Origin: Variovorax davisae
Lineage (GTDB): Bacteria > Pseudomonadota > Gammaproteobacteria > Burkholderiales > Burkholderiaceae_C
DNA: 64,000 nt
Direction of reading: 5' to 3'
Assembly: GCF_030316845.1 (NCBI RefSeq)
Contig: NZ_JASZYS010000005.1
Location: 248,001 to 312,000, forward strand
Below the pieces are notes generated by a model. It had not been told where the DNA came from. It saw only the letters and a list, made by a program, of their open reading frames with translations, and did no database searches. The first letter of the stretch is position 1, and every line of letters begins with the position of its first letter. Positions 1 through 9,544 of the stretch are shown piece after piece. The position numbers were made by a program, and so were the translations under genes.

Positions 1-306
1 ATCGGCTATTTCCACGACCACTACATCGCCGACGCGGCGCAGGACCTCGACTGGCGCGCCTCGCCGCTGCTGCGCGAAGACCTCGCGGGCCTGCCGCCGG
101 CGCTGGTGCTCACCGCCGGCTACGACCCGCTGCGCGACGAGGGCCTGGACTACGCGCGGGCGCTGACCGCCGCCGGCAACCGGGCCAGCTGCGTCTGCTT
201 CGAGCGCCAGATCCACGGCTTCATCACCATGGGCCGGCTGCTCGACGAGGCCAACACGGCGGTCTCGATCTGCGCCGCCGAACTGCGCCGCGCACTCCAG
301 CCCTAA
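1..306 (+). CDS. alpha/beta hydrolase (HSL/esterase-like), C-terminal part
   Basis: This is the 3' end of a gene that starts before the window; the frame is open from base 1 and stops at TAA 304-306. The visible 101 residues resemble the end of hormone-sensitive-lipase-type alpha/beta hydrolases. YDPLRDEG carries the expected catalytic Asp and QIHGFI carries the catalytic His. The nucleophile Ser and the HGGG oxyanion motif would lie upstream and cannot be checked. The likely activity is hydrolysis of short-chain carboxylic esters in the cytoplasm; the substrate is unknown. Confidence 0.75.
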   Translation: MGYFHDHYIADAAQDLDWRASPLLREDLAGLPPALVLTAGYDPLRDEGLDYARALTAAGNRASCVCFERQIHGFITMGRLLDEANTAVSICAAELRRALQP

Positions 307-415
307 GGGAAAGTCCCCGCGCCATCGGCGACCCGGCGGGCGCCGTCCGCCGCTACGATCGACCGATGGCGCCGCCGGCCACCGGGCCGTCCGTCGCCCA
401 GCGGAGGAGACGGCT

Positions 416-1216
416 TTGGTCAGCAGGCAAGCGAAGCATGCGCCGCGCGGCGACGACCGTGACGAGCGCCTCATGTGGATCACTCCGCAGCGCGTGTTCT
501 ACGCCGGGCTGCTGGGCGCGGCGGCCGAGCGCAGCATCGGCGGCCACGGCATCTACCTGTCGCCCACCGGTGCGCCGCTGCGCATCCGCATCGGCGGCGG
601 GGCCTGGCAGCGCGGCGAGCTGATGGTGGTGCCGCCCCTGGTGCCGCACCAGATCGCGACCGAGCACCGCAGCATCCTCAGCCTGCTGATCGAACCCGAA
701 TTCGTCGACCCCGCGCAGCTGCCTGACTTCATGCAGCGCTGCGGGCCGGTCGATGCGCCGGCCTTCGTCCAGCGGGTGCGCGACGTCCATGCGCTGCTCG
801 CCGCCGCGTCGGGGCGGGAGAGCTTCGAGCGCTTCGACTTCGACACGCTGCTGTTCGATGCGCCGCTGCCCCCGCGTGCGCTCGATCCGCGCATCCGCAG
901 CGTGATCGAGCGCCTCAACGCCGACCCGGCGGCGCCGACCTCGGCCGAGCAATGCGCCGCCTCGGTGCGGCTGTCGTTCTCGCGCTTCCTGCATCTGTTC
1001 AAGCAGGAGACGGGCCTGACCTTCCGCGCCTTCAGGGCCTGGAAGCGGGCCCGCAGCCTGCTGCGCCACGTGCGCCAGAGTGCCACGCTGACCGACATCG
1101 CGCTCGACACCGGCTACCCGGACTCGACCCATTTCAGCCACTCGATCCGCCAGGTCTACGGCCTGCGCCCGAGCGACATCCTCGCCGGATCGCGGCGCCT
1201 CGCCGTGCACCAATGA
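416..1216 (+). CDS. AraC-family transcriptional regulator
   Basis: The 266-residue protein has a cupin-like N-terminal sensor half (phrases such as GELMVVPPLVPHQI) and a C-terminal AraC/XylS double helix-turn-helix. The latter runs roughly from residue 165 to 255 and ends with the family-typical sequence DIALDTGYPDSTHFSHSIRQ. The TTG start is chosen because GGAGGAG at 403-409 lies at good spacing; an in-frame ATG lies at 473. It sits 61 bases upstream of the livHMGF operon on the same strand, so it may regulate that transporter. That link is inference from position, and the effector is unknown. Confidence 0.85.
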   Translation: MVSRQAKHAPRGDDRDERLMWITPQRVFYAGLLGAAAERSIGGHGIYLSPTGAPLRIRIGGGAWQRGELMVVPPLVPHQIATEHRSILSLLIEPEFVDPAQLPDFMQRCGPVDAPAFVQRVRDVHALLAAASGRESFERFDFDTLLFDAPLPPRALDPRIRSVIERLNADPAAPTSAEQCAASVRLSFSRFLHLFKQETGLTFRAFRAWKRARSLLRHVRQSATLTDIALDTGYPDSTHFSHSIRQVYGLRPSDILAGSRRLAVHQ

Positions 1217-1277
1217 GGCGCGCGCGGGGCGCCCGCGCGAACCCGATGCGGGTCAACCCTCTGCAGCGGGTGCACGA

Positions 1278-2195
1278 GTGGCCGCTATAAACCGCCAAAC
1301 CCGAACGAGACACTTCTTCTTGCAAATCCTCCAGCTCCTGCTCTCCGGCATCGCACAAGGCTGCATCTACGGCCTGATCGCGCTGGGCTTCGTGCTGATC
1401 TACAAGGCCACCGAGACCGTGAGCTTCGCGCAGGGCGAACTCATGATGCTCGGCGCCTTCTGCGCCTTCGCCGGCATGTCGCTGTTCGGCCTGCCCTTCT
1501 GGCTGGCGGCGCTGCTGGCGGTGGCGGCGATGGTGGCCTTCGGCGTGCTGCTCGAACTGGTGGTGATCCGCCCGATCCTGGGGCAACCGCAGTTCTCGAT
1601 CGTGATGCTGACCATCGGCATCGGCTACGTGGCGCGCGGCCTGGTGACCATGATCCCGGGCATCGGCACCGAGACCCACACGCTGCCGGTGCCCTACAAG
1701 GACCAGATCTGGAAGCTCGGCGAGCTGGTGGTCAACCTCGAGCAGCTGGCCATCATCGCCGCCACGGCCGTGCTGTGCGGGCTGCTGTTCGCGATGTTCC
1801 GCTACAGCAAGCTCGGCATCGCGATGCAGGCCTCGTCGCAGAACCAGCTGGCGGCCTACTACATGGGCATCCCGGTGAAGCGGCTCAACGGGCTGGTGTG
1901 GGGGCTGGCCGCGGCGGTGGCGGCGATCGCCGGCATGCTGCTGGCGCCGATCACCTTCGTGCACGCCAACATGGGCTTCATCGGCCTCAAGGCCTTCCCG
2001 GCCGCGGTGGTGGGCGGCTTCGGCAGCCTGCCGGGCGCGATCGTCGGCGGGCTGGTGATCGGCATCGTCGAGTCCTTCGCGGGCTTCTACCTGCCGGATG
2101 GCTTCAAGGACACGGCGCCCTACATCGTGGTGCTGGTCATGCTGATGGTCAAGCCCAACGGCCTGTTCGGCGAAAAGCTGCGCAAGAAAGTCTGA
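1278..2195 (+). CDS. livH: branched-chain amino acid-type ABC transporter permease (LivH family)
   Basis: This inner-membrane permease of the HAAT (LivH) family has 305 residues and about eight hydrophobic segments. The typical opening GIAQGCIYGLIALGFVLIYK and the EAA-like loop near FPAAVVGGFGSLPGAIVGG are both visible. It would pair with the LivM-type permease that follows. The GTG start at 1278 gives the longest product; a TTG at 1320 would give a start closer to family norms, so the N-terminus is uncertain. It is the first gene of a liv cluster that also carries an acyl-CoA synthetase, so the cargo may be an organic acid rather than an amino acid. Confidence 0.9.
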   Translation: MAAINRQTRTRHFFLQILQLLLSGIAQGCIYGLIALGFVLIYKATETVSFAQGELMMLGAFCAFAGMSLFGLPFWLAALLAVAAMVAFGVLLELVVIRPILGQPQFSIVMLTIGIGYVARGLVTMIPGIGTETHTLPVPYKDQIWKLGELVVNLEQLAIIAATAVLCGLLFAMFRYSKLGIAMQASSQNQLAAYYMGIPVKRLNGLVWGLAAAVAAIAGMLLAPITFVHANMGFIGLKAFPAAVVGGFGSLPGAIVGGLVIGIVESFAGFYLPDGFKDTAPYIVVLVMLMVKPNGLFGEKLRKKV

Positions 2196-2208
2196 GGACG
2201 CCCCTTTC

Positions 2209-3285
2209 ATGCGCTACATCTTCAAGACCAGCTACACGCAGGACATCGACCTCGCCAGGCATGGCGGCCACGTGTTCTGGTACAGCCTGCTCGGCGTGGC
2301 GCTGATCGCCGCGCCCTGGGTGGTGCCCGAGTACTGGCTGGCGCAGCTGACCTTCGTGCTGATCTACGGCATCGTCGGCCTCGGCCTGATGCTGCTGGCG
2401 GGCTTCACGGGCCAGTTCTCGATCGGCCATGCCGCATTCCTCGGCACCGGGGCCTACACGCAGGCGGTGCTGAGCAACATGGGGGTCCCGTTCCCGATCG
2501 CGCTGGTCGCGGCGGCGGCGCTGTCGGCTGCGGTCGGCGTGGTGGTGGCGCTGCCGGCGCTGCGCGTCAAGGGCATCTACCTCGGCATCGCGACACTGGC
2601 CTTCGGCTTCATCGTCGAGGAGGTGTTCGCGCGCTGGGAGAGCGTCACCGGCGGCAACTCGGGCCTGCACGTGAAGTCGGCCCGCCTGCTCGGCTGGGAG
2701 CTGAACTCGAGCGAGAGCTTCTACCTGGTGTGCCTGGTCATCGCGGTGCTGTGCACGCTGGCCATCCTGAACCTGTTGCGCTCGCCCACCGGCCGTGCCT
2801 TCGTCGCCATTCGCGATTCCGAGATCTCGGCGCAGAGCATGGGCATCCACCTGGCGCGCTACAAGACGATGTCCTTCGCGATCTCGGCCGCGCTGGCGGG
2901 CCTGGGCGGCGCGCTGTACGCCCACAAGCTGAGCTTCATCTCGCCCGACCAGTTCAACATCCTGCAGTCGATCGACCTGCTGCTGCTGGTGGTGATCGGC
3001 GGGCTGGGCTCGGTGCATGGCGCCTTCCTCGGTGCGATCTTCCTGATCGCGATGCCGCAGCTGATCGCGTCGGCCAAGGACTGGCTGCCCGAGGCCATCG
3101 GCCAGGCCCCCGGGCTGCAGGGCCTGGTGTACGGCCTGGTGCTGATCGCCTTCGTGCTGTTCGAGCCGCTCGGCCTCTACGGGCGCTGGCTCAAGGTGCG
3201 CACCTGGCTGCAGCTGTTCCCGTTCTACCGGCGCGGCCTCTTCAAGCGGCAGAAATCCTTCACCAAGTCGGACCGGCTCAGATGA
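2209..3285 (+). CDS. livM: branched-chain amino acid-type ABC transporter permease (LivM family)
   Basis: This is the second permease subunit of the HAAT-type ABC importer, 358 residues with multiple membrane spans. The LivM hallmark [20 protein letters not shown] is near residue 57, and the cytoplasmic coupling loop [18 protein letters not shown] is present. It starts 13 bases after livH and its stop overlaps the livG start by four bases (ATGA), so translation is probably coupled. The extended basic tail after the last span (about residues 330-358) is common in this subfamily. Confidence 0.93.
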   Translation: MRYIFKTSYTQDIDLARHGGHVFWYSLLGVALIAAPWVVPEYWLAQLTFVLIYGIVGLGLMLLAGFTGQFSIGHAAFLGTGAYTQAVLSNMGVPFPIALVAAAALSAAVGVVVALPALRVKGIYLGIATLAFGFIVEEVFARWESVTGGNSGLHVKSARLLGWELNSSESFYLVCLVIAVLCTLAILNLLRSPTGRAFVAIRDSEISAQSMGIHLARYKTMSFAISAALAGLGGALYAHKLSFISPDQFNILQSIDLLLLVVIGGLGSVHGAFLGAIFLIAMPQLIASAKDWLPEAIGQAPGLQGLVYGLVLIAFVLFEPLGLYGRWLKVRTWLQLFPFYRRGLFKRQKSFTKSDRLR

Positions 3286-4097
3286 CGACTCCGGACATCC
3301 TTCTTTCCGCCCGGGACCTGAGCGTGCGCTTCGGCGGCGTGCTGGCGGTCAACAAGGTCAGCTTCGAGGTTCGACGCGGCGAGGTCTTCACGCTGATTGG
3401 GCCGAATGGCGCCGGCAAGACGACGGTGTTCAACCTGATCAGCCGCATCTACACGCCGACCACCGGCGAGATCTTCTGGCATGGCGGCGCGGCGCCGCTG
3501 GCGCTGACCGAGCAGGCGCCGCACGAGATCGCGGCGCTCGGCATCGCGCGCACCTTCCAGAACATCGAGCTGTTCGAGCACGCGACCGTGCTGCACAACC
3601 TGCTGATCGGCCGCCACACGCACCGCCAGACCGGTTTCTGGAGCGAGGTGTTCTTCACCCCCGCCACCCGTCGCGCCGAGATCGCGGCGCGCGAGAAGGC
3701 CGAGCAGGTGATCGACCTGCTCGACCTGCAGCACCATCGCGATTCGATGGTCGCGGGCCTGCCTTACGGCGTGCGCAAGGTGGTCGAGCTGGCGCGGGCG
3801 CTGTGCACCGAGCCCAAGCTGCTGCTGCTCGACGAGCCTTCGTCCGGCCTCAATGTCGAGGAAACGGCCGACATGGCGTTCTGGATCCAGGACATCCAGC
3901 ATGAACTCGGCATCTCGGTGCTGATGGTGGAACACGACATGTCGCTGGTGTCGAAGGTGTCGGACCGGGTGCTGGCGATGAACATGGGCGAGGCGCTGGC
4001 TTCGGGGACGCCTTCGGAGGTGCAATCGGATGCGCGGGTGATCGAGGCCTATCTGGGGACCGTCGACGACGTGAGCAGCCTGCGGAGGGTTGCATGA
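3282..4097 (+). CDS. livG: ABC transporter ATP-binding protein (LivG family)
   Basis: This 271-residue cytoplasmic ATPase would energise the LivHM permease pair. Walker A GPNGAGKT is at residues 40-47, Walker B with DEP at about 180-186, and the H-loop EHD at 217-219. The ABC signature is the degenerate LPYGVRKV, as usual in LivG proteins. The ATG at 3282 overlaps the livM stop by four bases, which fixes the start although the frame stays open further upstream. It also overlaps livF by four bases (4094-4097). Confidence 0.93.
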   Translation: MTTPDILLSARDLSVRFGGVLAVNKVSFEVRRGEVFTLIGPNGAGKTTVFNLISRIYTPTTGEIFWHGGAAPLALTEQAPHEIAALGIARTFQNIELFEHATVLHNLLIGRHTHRQTGFWSEVFFTPATRRAEIAAREKAEQVIDLLDLQHHRDSMVAGLPYGVRKVVELARALCTEPKLLLLDEPSSGLNVEETADMAFWIQDIQHELGISVLMVEHDMSLVSKVSDRVLAMNMGEALASGTPSEVQSDARVIEAYLGTVDDVSSLRRVA

Positions 4098-4867
4098 GCG
4101 ACGTCGTCCTCCAACTGCTCAACGTCGAAAGCGCCTACGGCCCCATCAAGGCCATCCGCGGCGTCAGCCTCAAGGTGCGCGCCGGCGAGATCGCCACGGT
4201 GCTGGGCTCCAACGGCGCCGGCAAGACCACCATCCTCAAGACCATCTCCGGCATCATCGACCCGCGCAAGGGCAGCATCGAATTCAAGGGGCAGAACATC
4301 ACGGCCCAGGACCCGGCCCGCATCGTGCAGCAGGGCCTGAGCCATGTGCCCGAGGGCCGCGAGGTGTTTCCGCTGCTGTCGGTCAGGGACAACCTCGTGA
4401 TGGGCGCCTACACCCGCAAGGATCGCGACGGCGTCGCGCGCGACATCGAGACCGTGTTCGGCTACTTCCCGATCCTCAAGGAGCGCGCCACGCAGGACGC
4501 CGGCCTGCTGTCGGGCGGCCAGCAGCAGATGCTGGCGATCTCGCGCGCCATCATGGCGGCGCCGCACCTGATCCTGCTCGACGAGCCCAGCCTCGGCCTG
4601 TCGCCGAAGCTCACCAAGGAGATCTTCGAGATCGTGGTGCGCATCAACCGCGAGCGCGGCACCACCATCCTGCTGGTCGAGCAGAACGCCAACATGGCGC
4701 TCAATGCCGCCGACTACGGCTATGTGCTCGAGAACGGCCGCATCGTGATGGAAGACACCTGCGAGCGCCTGCGCGAGAAGGAAGACATCAAGGAGTTCTA
4801 CCTCGGCCTCAAGGACGACGGCGTGCGCGGCGAGCGGCGCTGGAAGAAAAAGAAGACCTGGAGATGA
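4094..4867 (+). CDS. livF: ABC transporter ATP-binding protein (LivF family)
   Basis: This is the second ATPase subunit of the importer, 257 residues. It has Walker A GSNGAGKT (38-45), signature LSGGQ (139-143) and Walker B LILLDEP (159-165). The protein is longer than a minimal LivF and ends in a lysine-rich tail (RRWKKKKTWR). Its start overlaps livG by four bases, and its stop overlaps the acyl-CoA synthetase start by four bases, so the chain livM-livG-livF-synthetase is joined by successive ATGA overlaps. Confidence 0.93.
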   Translation: MSDVVLQLLNVESAYGPIKAIRGVSLKVRAGEIATVLGSNGAGKTTILKTISGIIDPRKGSIEFKGQNITAQDPARIVQQGLSHVPEGREVFPLLSVRDNLVMGAYTRKDRDGVARDIETVFGYFPILKERATQDAGLLSGGQQQMLAISRAIMAAPHLILLDEPSLGLSPKLTKEIFEIVVRINRERGTTILLVEQNANMALNAADYGYVLENGRIVMEDTCERLREKEDIKEFYLGLKDDGVRGERRWKKKKTWR

Positions 4868-6750
4868 CCAAGAACGCCATGCACGCCAAGGCACCCGCGG
4901 GCCTCTGGGACCTCGACCGCATCCAGTCGCGCACCGACATCGTGGTGCCCGGCGAGACCATGGCCGCGATGTTCTGGAACGCCGCCCGCCTGCGCGGCGA
5001 CCAGGTCTGGATGCGGCAGAAGAAGCTCGGCATCTGGCGCAGCTGGAGCTGGAAGCAGACCGCCGACGCGGTGGCCGAGATCGCCGGCGGCCTGATGGCG
5101 ATCGGCTTCGCGCCGCACGCGTGCGCATCGATCCTGTCGAACACCGTGATCGAATGGGTGCTGTGCGACCTCGCGGTGCTCAGCTGCGGCGGCGTCGCCA
5201 ACGGCATCTATCCGACCGACGCCGCCTCGCAGGTCAACTACCTTTGCGAGGACTCGCGCACCACCGTGCTCTTCGTCGAGGACGACGAGCAGCTCGACAA
5301 GGCGCTCGAAGTGCGCGCCGCACTGCCGCTGCTGCGCAAGATCGTGGTCTTCGACATGGAAGGCCTGCGCGACCTGCACGACGCCGACGTCATCAGCCTC
5401 GATGCGCTGCGCGCGCTCGGCCGCGAGTACCTGCTGGCCCACCCGCAGGAACTCGCGCAGCGCGTGGCCGCCTGCCGGCCCGACGACCTGGCGATCCTGG
5501 TCTACACCTCGGGCACCACGGGCAAGCCCAAGGGCGCGATGCACAGCCACCGCGGCCTGGTCTACACCACGCGGGGCTACAACACGCTGGTGGCGCAGGA
5601 CGAGCAGGACGAGCGCATGTGCTTCCTGCCGCTGTGCCACATCGCCGAGCGCATGGGCGGCGAGTACTTCGCGATGTACACCGGCTCGATCCTCAACTTC
5701 GTCGAGAACCCCGAGACCGTGCCCGAGAACGTGCGCGAGATCGCGCCCACCGTATTCACGGCGGTGCCGCGGGTGTGGGAGAAGTTCTATTCGGGCGTGA
5801 TGATCGCGCTCAAGGAGGCCAGCCGCGTGCAGCAGGCCGCCTACGCCTGGAGCATCGGCGTCGGCACCGAGATCGCCGACCGCGTGCTGGCCGGCCGGCC
5901 GGTCGGCACCGCCTTGCGATGCAAGTTCCGGATCGCGCGCTGGCTGGCGCTGGACAACGTGCGCAAGCTGATCGGCATCCACCGCGCGCGCTTCCTGGTC
6001 ACCGGCGCGGCGCCGATCTCGCCCGAGCTGGTCAAGTGGTATCTCGCGCTCGGCGTGCCGATGCTCGAGGTCTGGGGCATGACCGAGTCCTGCGGCGCCG
6101 CCACCGGCGTGCCGGCGGCGCGCATCAAGCCCGGCGCGATCGGGCCCGCCGCCGGCTACAACGAGGTCCGCATCGATCCCGACACGGGCGAGATCCTGGT
6201 GCGCGGCACCAACGTCTTCATGGGCTACCTGAACCTGCCCGAGAAGACCGCCGAGACCATCGACGCCCACGGTTGGCTGCACACCGGCGACGTCGGCACG
6301 GTCGACGAGGACGGGTATTTCCGCATCACCGACCGCATGAAGGACATCATCATCACGGCAGGCGGCAAGAACATCACGCCGAGCGAACTCGAGAACGAAC
6401 TCAAGTTCAGCCCCTACATCACCGACGCCGTGGTGATCGGCGACGCCCGGCCCTACCTCACCGTGATCGTCATGATCGACCAGGAGAACGTCGAGAAATT
6501 CGCCCAGGACCACGACGTGCCTTTCAGCAACTACCAGAGCCTGACGCGCGCGCAGGAGGTCCAGGACCTGATCCAGGCCGAGCTCGACCGCGTCAACGCC
6601 AAGTTCGCTCGGGTCGAGCAGATCAAGAAGTTCTTCCTGCTCGAGACCCAGCTCAGCGCCGAGGACGAGGAGCTGACCCCGACCATGAAGCTCAAGCGCA
6701 AGCTGGTGCAGACCAAGTACGCCGAGCGGATCGACGCCATGTACGCATAG
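4864..6750 (+). CDS. AMP-dependent long-chain acyl-CoA synthetase
   Basis: This 628-residue adenylate-forming enzyme would activate a carboxylic acid to its acyl-CoA with ATP. The P-loop motif YTSGTTGKPKG is at about residues 214-224, WGMTES at about 404, HTGDVG at about 473, and the C-terminal hinge DRMKDIIITAGGKNITPSE at about 490-508. Length and motifs match long-chain fatty acyl-CoA ligases (FadD/Faa-like). It lies inside the liv operon, overlapping livF by four bases. The natural reading is that the acid imported by the ABC system is activated on entry; the identity of that acid is not shown by the sequence. Confidence 0.9.
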   Translation: MTKNAMHAKAPAGLWDLDRIQSRTDIVVPGETMAAMFWNAARLRGDQVWMRQKKLGIWRSWSWKQTADAVAEIAGGLMAIGFAPHACASILSNTVIEWVLCDLAVLSCGGVANGIYPTDAASQVNYLCEDSRTTVLFVEDDEQLDKALEVRAALPLLRKIVVFDMEGLRDLHDADVISLDALRALGREYLLAHPQELAQRVAACRPDDLAILVYTSGTTGKPKGAMHSHRGLVYTTRGYNTLVAQDEQDERMCFLPLCHIAERMGGEYFAMYTGSILNFVENPETVPENVREIAPTVFTAVPRVWEKFYSGVMIALKEASRVQQAAYAWSIGVGTEIADRVLAGRPVGTALRCKFRIARWLALDNVRKLIGIHRARFLVTGAAPISPELVKWYLALGVPMLEVWGMTESCGAATGVPAARIKPGAIGPAAGYNEVRIDPDTGEILVRGTNVFMGYLNLPEKTAETIDAHGWLHTGDVGTVDEDGYFRITDRMKDIIITAGGKNITPSELENELKFSPYITDAVVIGDARPYLTVIVMIDQENVEKFAQDHDVPFSNYQSLTRAQEVQDLIQAELDRVNAKFARVEQIKKFFLLETQLSAEDEELTPTMKLKRKLVQTKYAERIDAMYA

Positions 6751-6782
6751 CCATTCTTTCGCCAACCTAGAGGAGACTCCGT

Positions 6783-7955
6783 ATGAAGACCCAGACATTG
6801 ATCCCCCTGGCCGCTGCGGCCGGTCTCGCGCTGGGCTCCGGCCTGGCCGCCGCGCAGCAGCAGGGCGTGAGCAAGGACGAGATCCGCATCGGCACCATCC
6901 AGGATCTCTCGGGCCCGCTGGCCGGCTTCGGCAAGCAGTCGCGCAACGGCATGCAGCTGGCGGTCGACGAGCTCAACGAGCAGGGCAGCGTGCACGGCCG
7001 CAAGCTCAAGCTGTTCGTGGAGGATTCGGGCTACGACCCCAAGAAGGCGGTGCTGGCGGCGCAGAAGCTGGTCAACCAGGAAAAGATCTTCATCATGGCG
7101 GGCCACATCGGCACGGCGCAGAACATGGCGGCGATGCCGGTGCAGTTCGAGAAGAACATCGTCAACTTCTTCCCGATCACGGCCGCGCGCGAGATGTACG
7201 AGCCGCTCAACCGGCTCAAGTACTCGTTCGCCGCGACCTACTACGACCAGATCCGGATCGCGCTGCCGAAGCTGGTCAAGGACAAGGGCGCCAAGAAGGT
7301 CTGCACCATCTACCAGGACGACGAGTTCGGCCTCGAGGTGCAGCGCGGCGCCGAGGCCGGCCTCAAGGCGGCCGGGCTGGAGCTCACCGAAAAGACTTCG
7401 TTCAAGCGCGGAGCGACCGACTTCTCGTCGCAGGTGGCGAAGATGAAGGCCGCCAACTGCGACCTGGTGGTGCTGGGCACGATCATCCGCGAGACCATCG
7501 GCACCGTGGGCGAGGCCCGCAAGACCGGCTTCAACCCGACCTTCCTCGGCTCCAGCGCGGCCTATACCGACCTGATCCACAAGCTCGGCGGCAAGCCGAT
7601 GGACGGCGTCTACGCCACCATGACGGTTCAGAACCCCTACACCGACGAGCAGTCGCAGCCGCTGCGCTTCTGGGCCAACAAGTACAAGACCAAGTTCAAC
7701 GAGGACCCGACCGTGTTCTCGGTCTACGGCTATTCGATCATCCAGGACTTCATCCAGGCTGCGAACAAGGCCGGGCCGAGCCTGACCACCGACAGCTTCA
7801 TCAAGGCGATGGACGGCAGCACCTTCGAGCCCGACATCTTCGGCAGCCCGAAGATGACCTTCAGCGCCACCAAGCGGCTCGGCAACGACCAGTCGCGGCT
7901 GTCGCAGATCGTGGATGGCAAGTGGAAGGTGGTGTCCGACTACCTCGCGCCTTGA
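6783..7955 (+). CDS. ABC transporter substrate-binding protein (LivK-like)
   Basis: This 390-residue periplasmic binding protein of the type I (LivK) fold has a clear Sec signal peptide: a hydrophobic stretch at residues 5-22, then a cleavage region GLAAAQ. The mature part shows the family pattern, including LSGPLAGFGKQSRNGMQLAV. AGGAGA just before the ATG (about 6771-6776) is a good ribosome-binding site. It is the last gene of the transporter operon and is followed by a strong intrinsic terminator, so it is probably the dedicated receptor for LivHMGF. Confidence 0.92.
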   Translation: MKTQTLIPLAAAAGLALGSGLAAAQQQGVSKDEIRIGTIQDLSGPLAGFGKQSRNGMQLAVDELNEQGSVHGRKLKLFVEDSGYDPKKAVLAAQKLVNQEKIFIMAGHIGTAQNMAAMPVQFEKNIVNFFPITAAREMYEPLNRLKYSFAATYYDQIRIALPKLVKDKGAKKVCTIYQDDEFGLEVQRGAEAGLKAAGLELTEKTSFKRGATDFSSQVAKMKAANCDLVVLGTIIRETIGTVGEARKTGFNPTFLGSSAAYTDLIHKLGGKPMDGVYATMTVQNPYTDEQSQPLRFWANKYKTKFNEDPTVFSVYGYSIIQDFIQAANKAGPSLTTDSFIKAMDGSTFEPDIFGSPKMTFSATKRLGNDQSRLSQIVDGKWKVVSDYLAP

Positions 7956-7973
7956 GCGATTCTTCCGCCCAAC

Positions 7974-7999
7974 AAAAAACCGCCCGAGGGCGGTTTTTT
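7974..7999. terminator. bidirectional intrinsic terminator
   Basis: A run of six A, a GC stem CCGCCC (7980-7985) pairing with GGGCGG (7988-7993), and a run of six T form a symmetrical hairpin. It lies between the convergent substrate-binding-protein gene and tctA and can serve both strands. Confidence 0.9.
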
Positions 8000-8018
8000 C
8001 ATTCCGGCTGAGAGCCGC

Positions 8019-9530
8019 TCATTCCTCGACGAAGGCTTCTTCTCGTTTCGCCTTGATCGACGGCAGCAGCACGATCCCGAGCAGCAGGCAGGCGGCGACC
8101 AGCAGGCCGGCCGACAGCGGCCGGGTCACGAACACGGCCCAGCTGCCGCGCGACAGCAGCAGCGCGCGGCGCAGGTTCTCTTCCATCATCGGCCCCAGGA
8201 TGAAGCCCAGCAGCAGCGGCGCCGGCTCGGTCCGCAGCTTGATGAAGAGATAACCGATGAAGCCGAAGGCCGCCACCATCCAGATGTCGAAGGTGTTGTT
8301 GTTGGTCGAGTAGACGCCGATGGCGCAGAACAGCACGATCGCCGGGAACAGGAACTTGTAGGGCACCGTCAGCAGCTTGATCCACATGCCGATCAGCGGC
8401 AGGTTCAGGATGATCAGCATCGCGTTGCCGATCCACATCGAGGCGATCAGGCCCCAGAACAGCTCGGGGTTGCTGGTCATGACCTGCGGACCCGGCTGGA
8501 TGTTGTGGATCGTCATCGCGCCGACCATCAGCGCCATCACGGCGTTGGGCGGGATGCCCAGCGTGAGCAGCGGGATGAAGGAGGTCTGGGCACCGGCGTT
8601 GTTGGCCGACTCGGGCGATGCCACGCCGCGGATGTTGCCCTTGCCGAACGGCACTTCGCCCGGCCGCATGCGGATCTTCTTCTCGAGCGCGTAGGCCGCG
8701 AACGAAGCCAGCAGCGCGCCGCCGCCGGGCAGGATGCCCAGCGCGGAGCCCAGGGCCGTGCCGCGCAGCACGGCCGGCGCCATGCGCTTGAAGTCGTCCT
8801 TGGTCGGGAACAGGCCCTTGACCTCGGAGGTGAACACCTCGCGCTCCTCGTCGGGCTGCGACAGGTTGCCGATGATCTCGCCGTAGCCGAACACGCCCAT
8901 GGCGATGACGACGAAGCCGATGCCGTCGGTCAGTTCGGGGACGTCGAAGCTGAAGCGCGCCACGCCCGAATTCACGTCGGTGCCGACGATGCCGAGCAAG
9001 AGCCCCAGCACGATCATCGCGACCGCCTTGAGCAGCGAGCCCGAGGCCAGCACCACGGCGCCGATCAGGCCCAGCACCATCAGCGAGAAGTATTCGGCCG
9101 GGCCGAACTTGAAGGCCAGTTCGGTCAGCGGCGGCGCGAAGGCGGCCAGGATCAGCGTGCCGACGCAGCCGGCGAAGAAGGAGCCCAGGCCGGCGGCCGC
9201 CAGCGCGGGACCCGCCCGGCCCTGCCTGGCCATCTGGTAGCCGTCGATGCAGGTCACGACCGAGGACGATTCGCCCGGCAGGTTGACCAGGATGGCGGTG
9301 GTGGAGCCGCCGTACTGGGCGCCGTAGTAGATGCCGGCCAGCATGATCAGGGCCGACACCGGGGGCAGCGCGTAGGTGGCCGGAAGCAGCATCGCGATGG
9401 TGGCGACCGGGCCGATGCCCGGCAGCACGCCGATCAGCGTGCCCAGGATGCAGCCCACCAGGCAGTACAGCAGGTTGGTGAAGGTGAAGGCGACGCCGAA
9501 GCCGATCGCGAGGTTGTGGAACAGTTCCAT
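8019..9530 (-). CDS. tctA: tripartite tricarboxylate transporter permease TctA
   Basis: This 503-residue large membrane subunit of the TTT family has about twelve membrane segments. Family-typical conserved stretches are visible: GVLPGIGPVATIAMLLPATY near residue 30, NLPGESSSVVTCIDGYQMA, and GVASPESANNAGAQTSFIPL. It would import citrate-like carboxylates using the ion gradient. The ATG at 9530 gives the usual family length; the frame stays open further upstream but that part overlaps tctB. It lies 14 bases downstream of tctB in the usual order. No TctC (Bug-type) receptor gene follows or precedes. Confidence 0.95.
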   Translation of the reverse strand: MELFHNLAIGFGVAFTFTNLLYCLVGCILGTLIGVLPGIGPVATIAMLLPATYALPPVSALIMLAGIYYGAQYGGSTTAILVNLPGESSSVVTCIDGYQMARQGRAGPALAAAGLGSFFAGCVGTLILAAFAPPLTELAFKFGPAEYFSLMVLGLIGAVVLASGSLLKAVAMIVLGLLLGIVGTDVNSGVARFSFDVPELTDGIGFVVIAMGVFGYGEIIGNLSQPDEEREVFTSEVKGLFPTKDDFKRMAPAVLRGTALGSALGILPGGGALLASFAAYALEKKIRMRPGEVPFGKGNIRGVASPESANNAGAQTSFIPLLTLGIPPNAVMALMVGAMTIHNIQPGPQVMTSNPELFWGLIASMWIGNAMLIILNLPLIGMWIKLLTVPYKFLFPAIVLFCAIGVYSTNNNTFDIWMVAAFGFIGYLFIKLRTEPAPLLLGFILGPMMEENLRRALLLSRGSWAVFVTRPLSAGLLVAACLLLGIVLLPSIKAKREEAFVEE

Positions 9531-9544
9531 GGCGACAGGTCTCC

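Noticed and set aside
4798..6798. 666-codon open frame antisense to the acyl-CoA synthetase
   Set aside because: It is a high-GC shadow frame with Asp/His/Arg-rich low-complexity product; the sense strand has clear family motifs.
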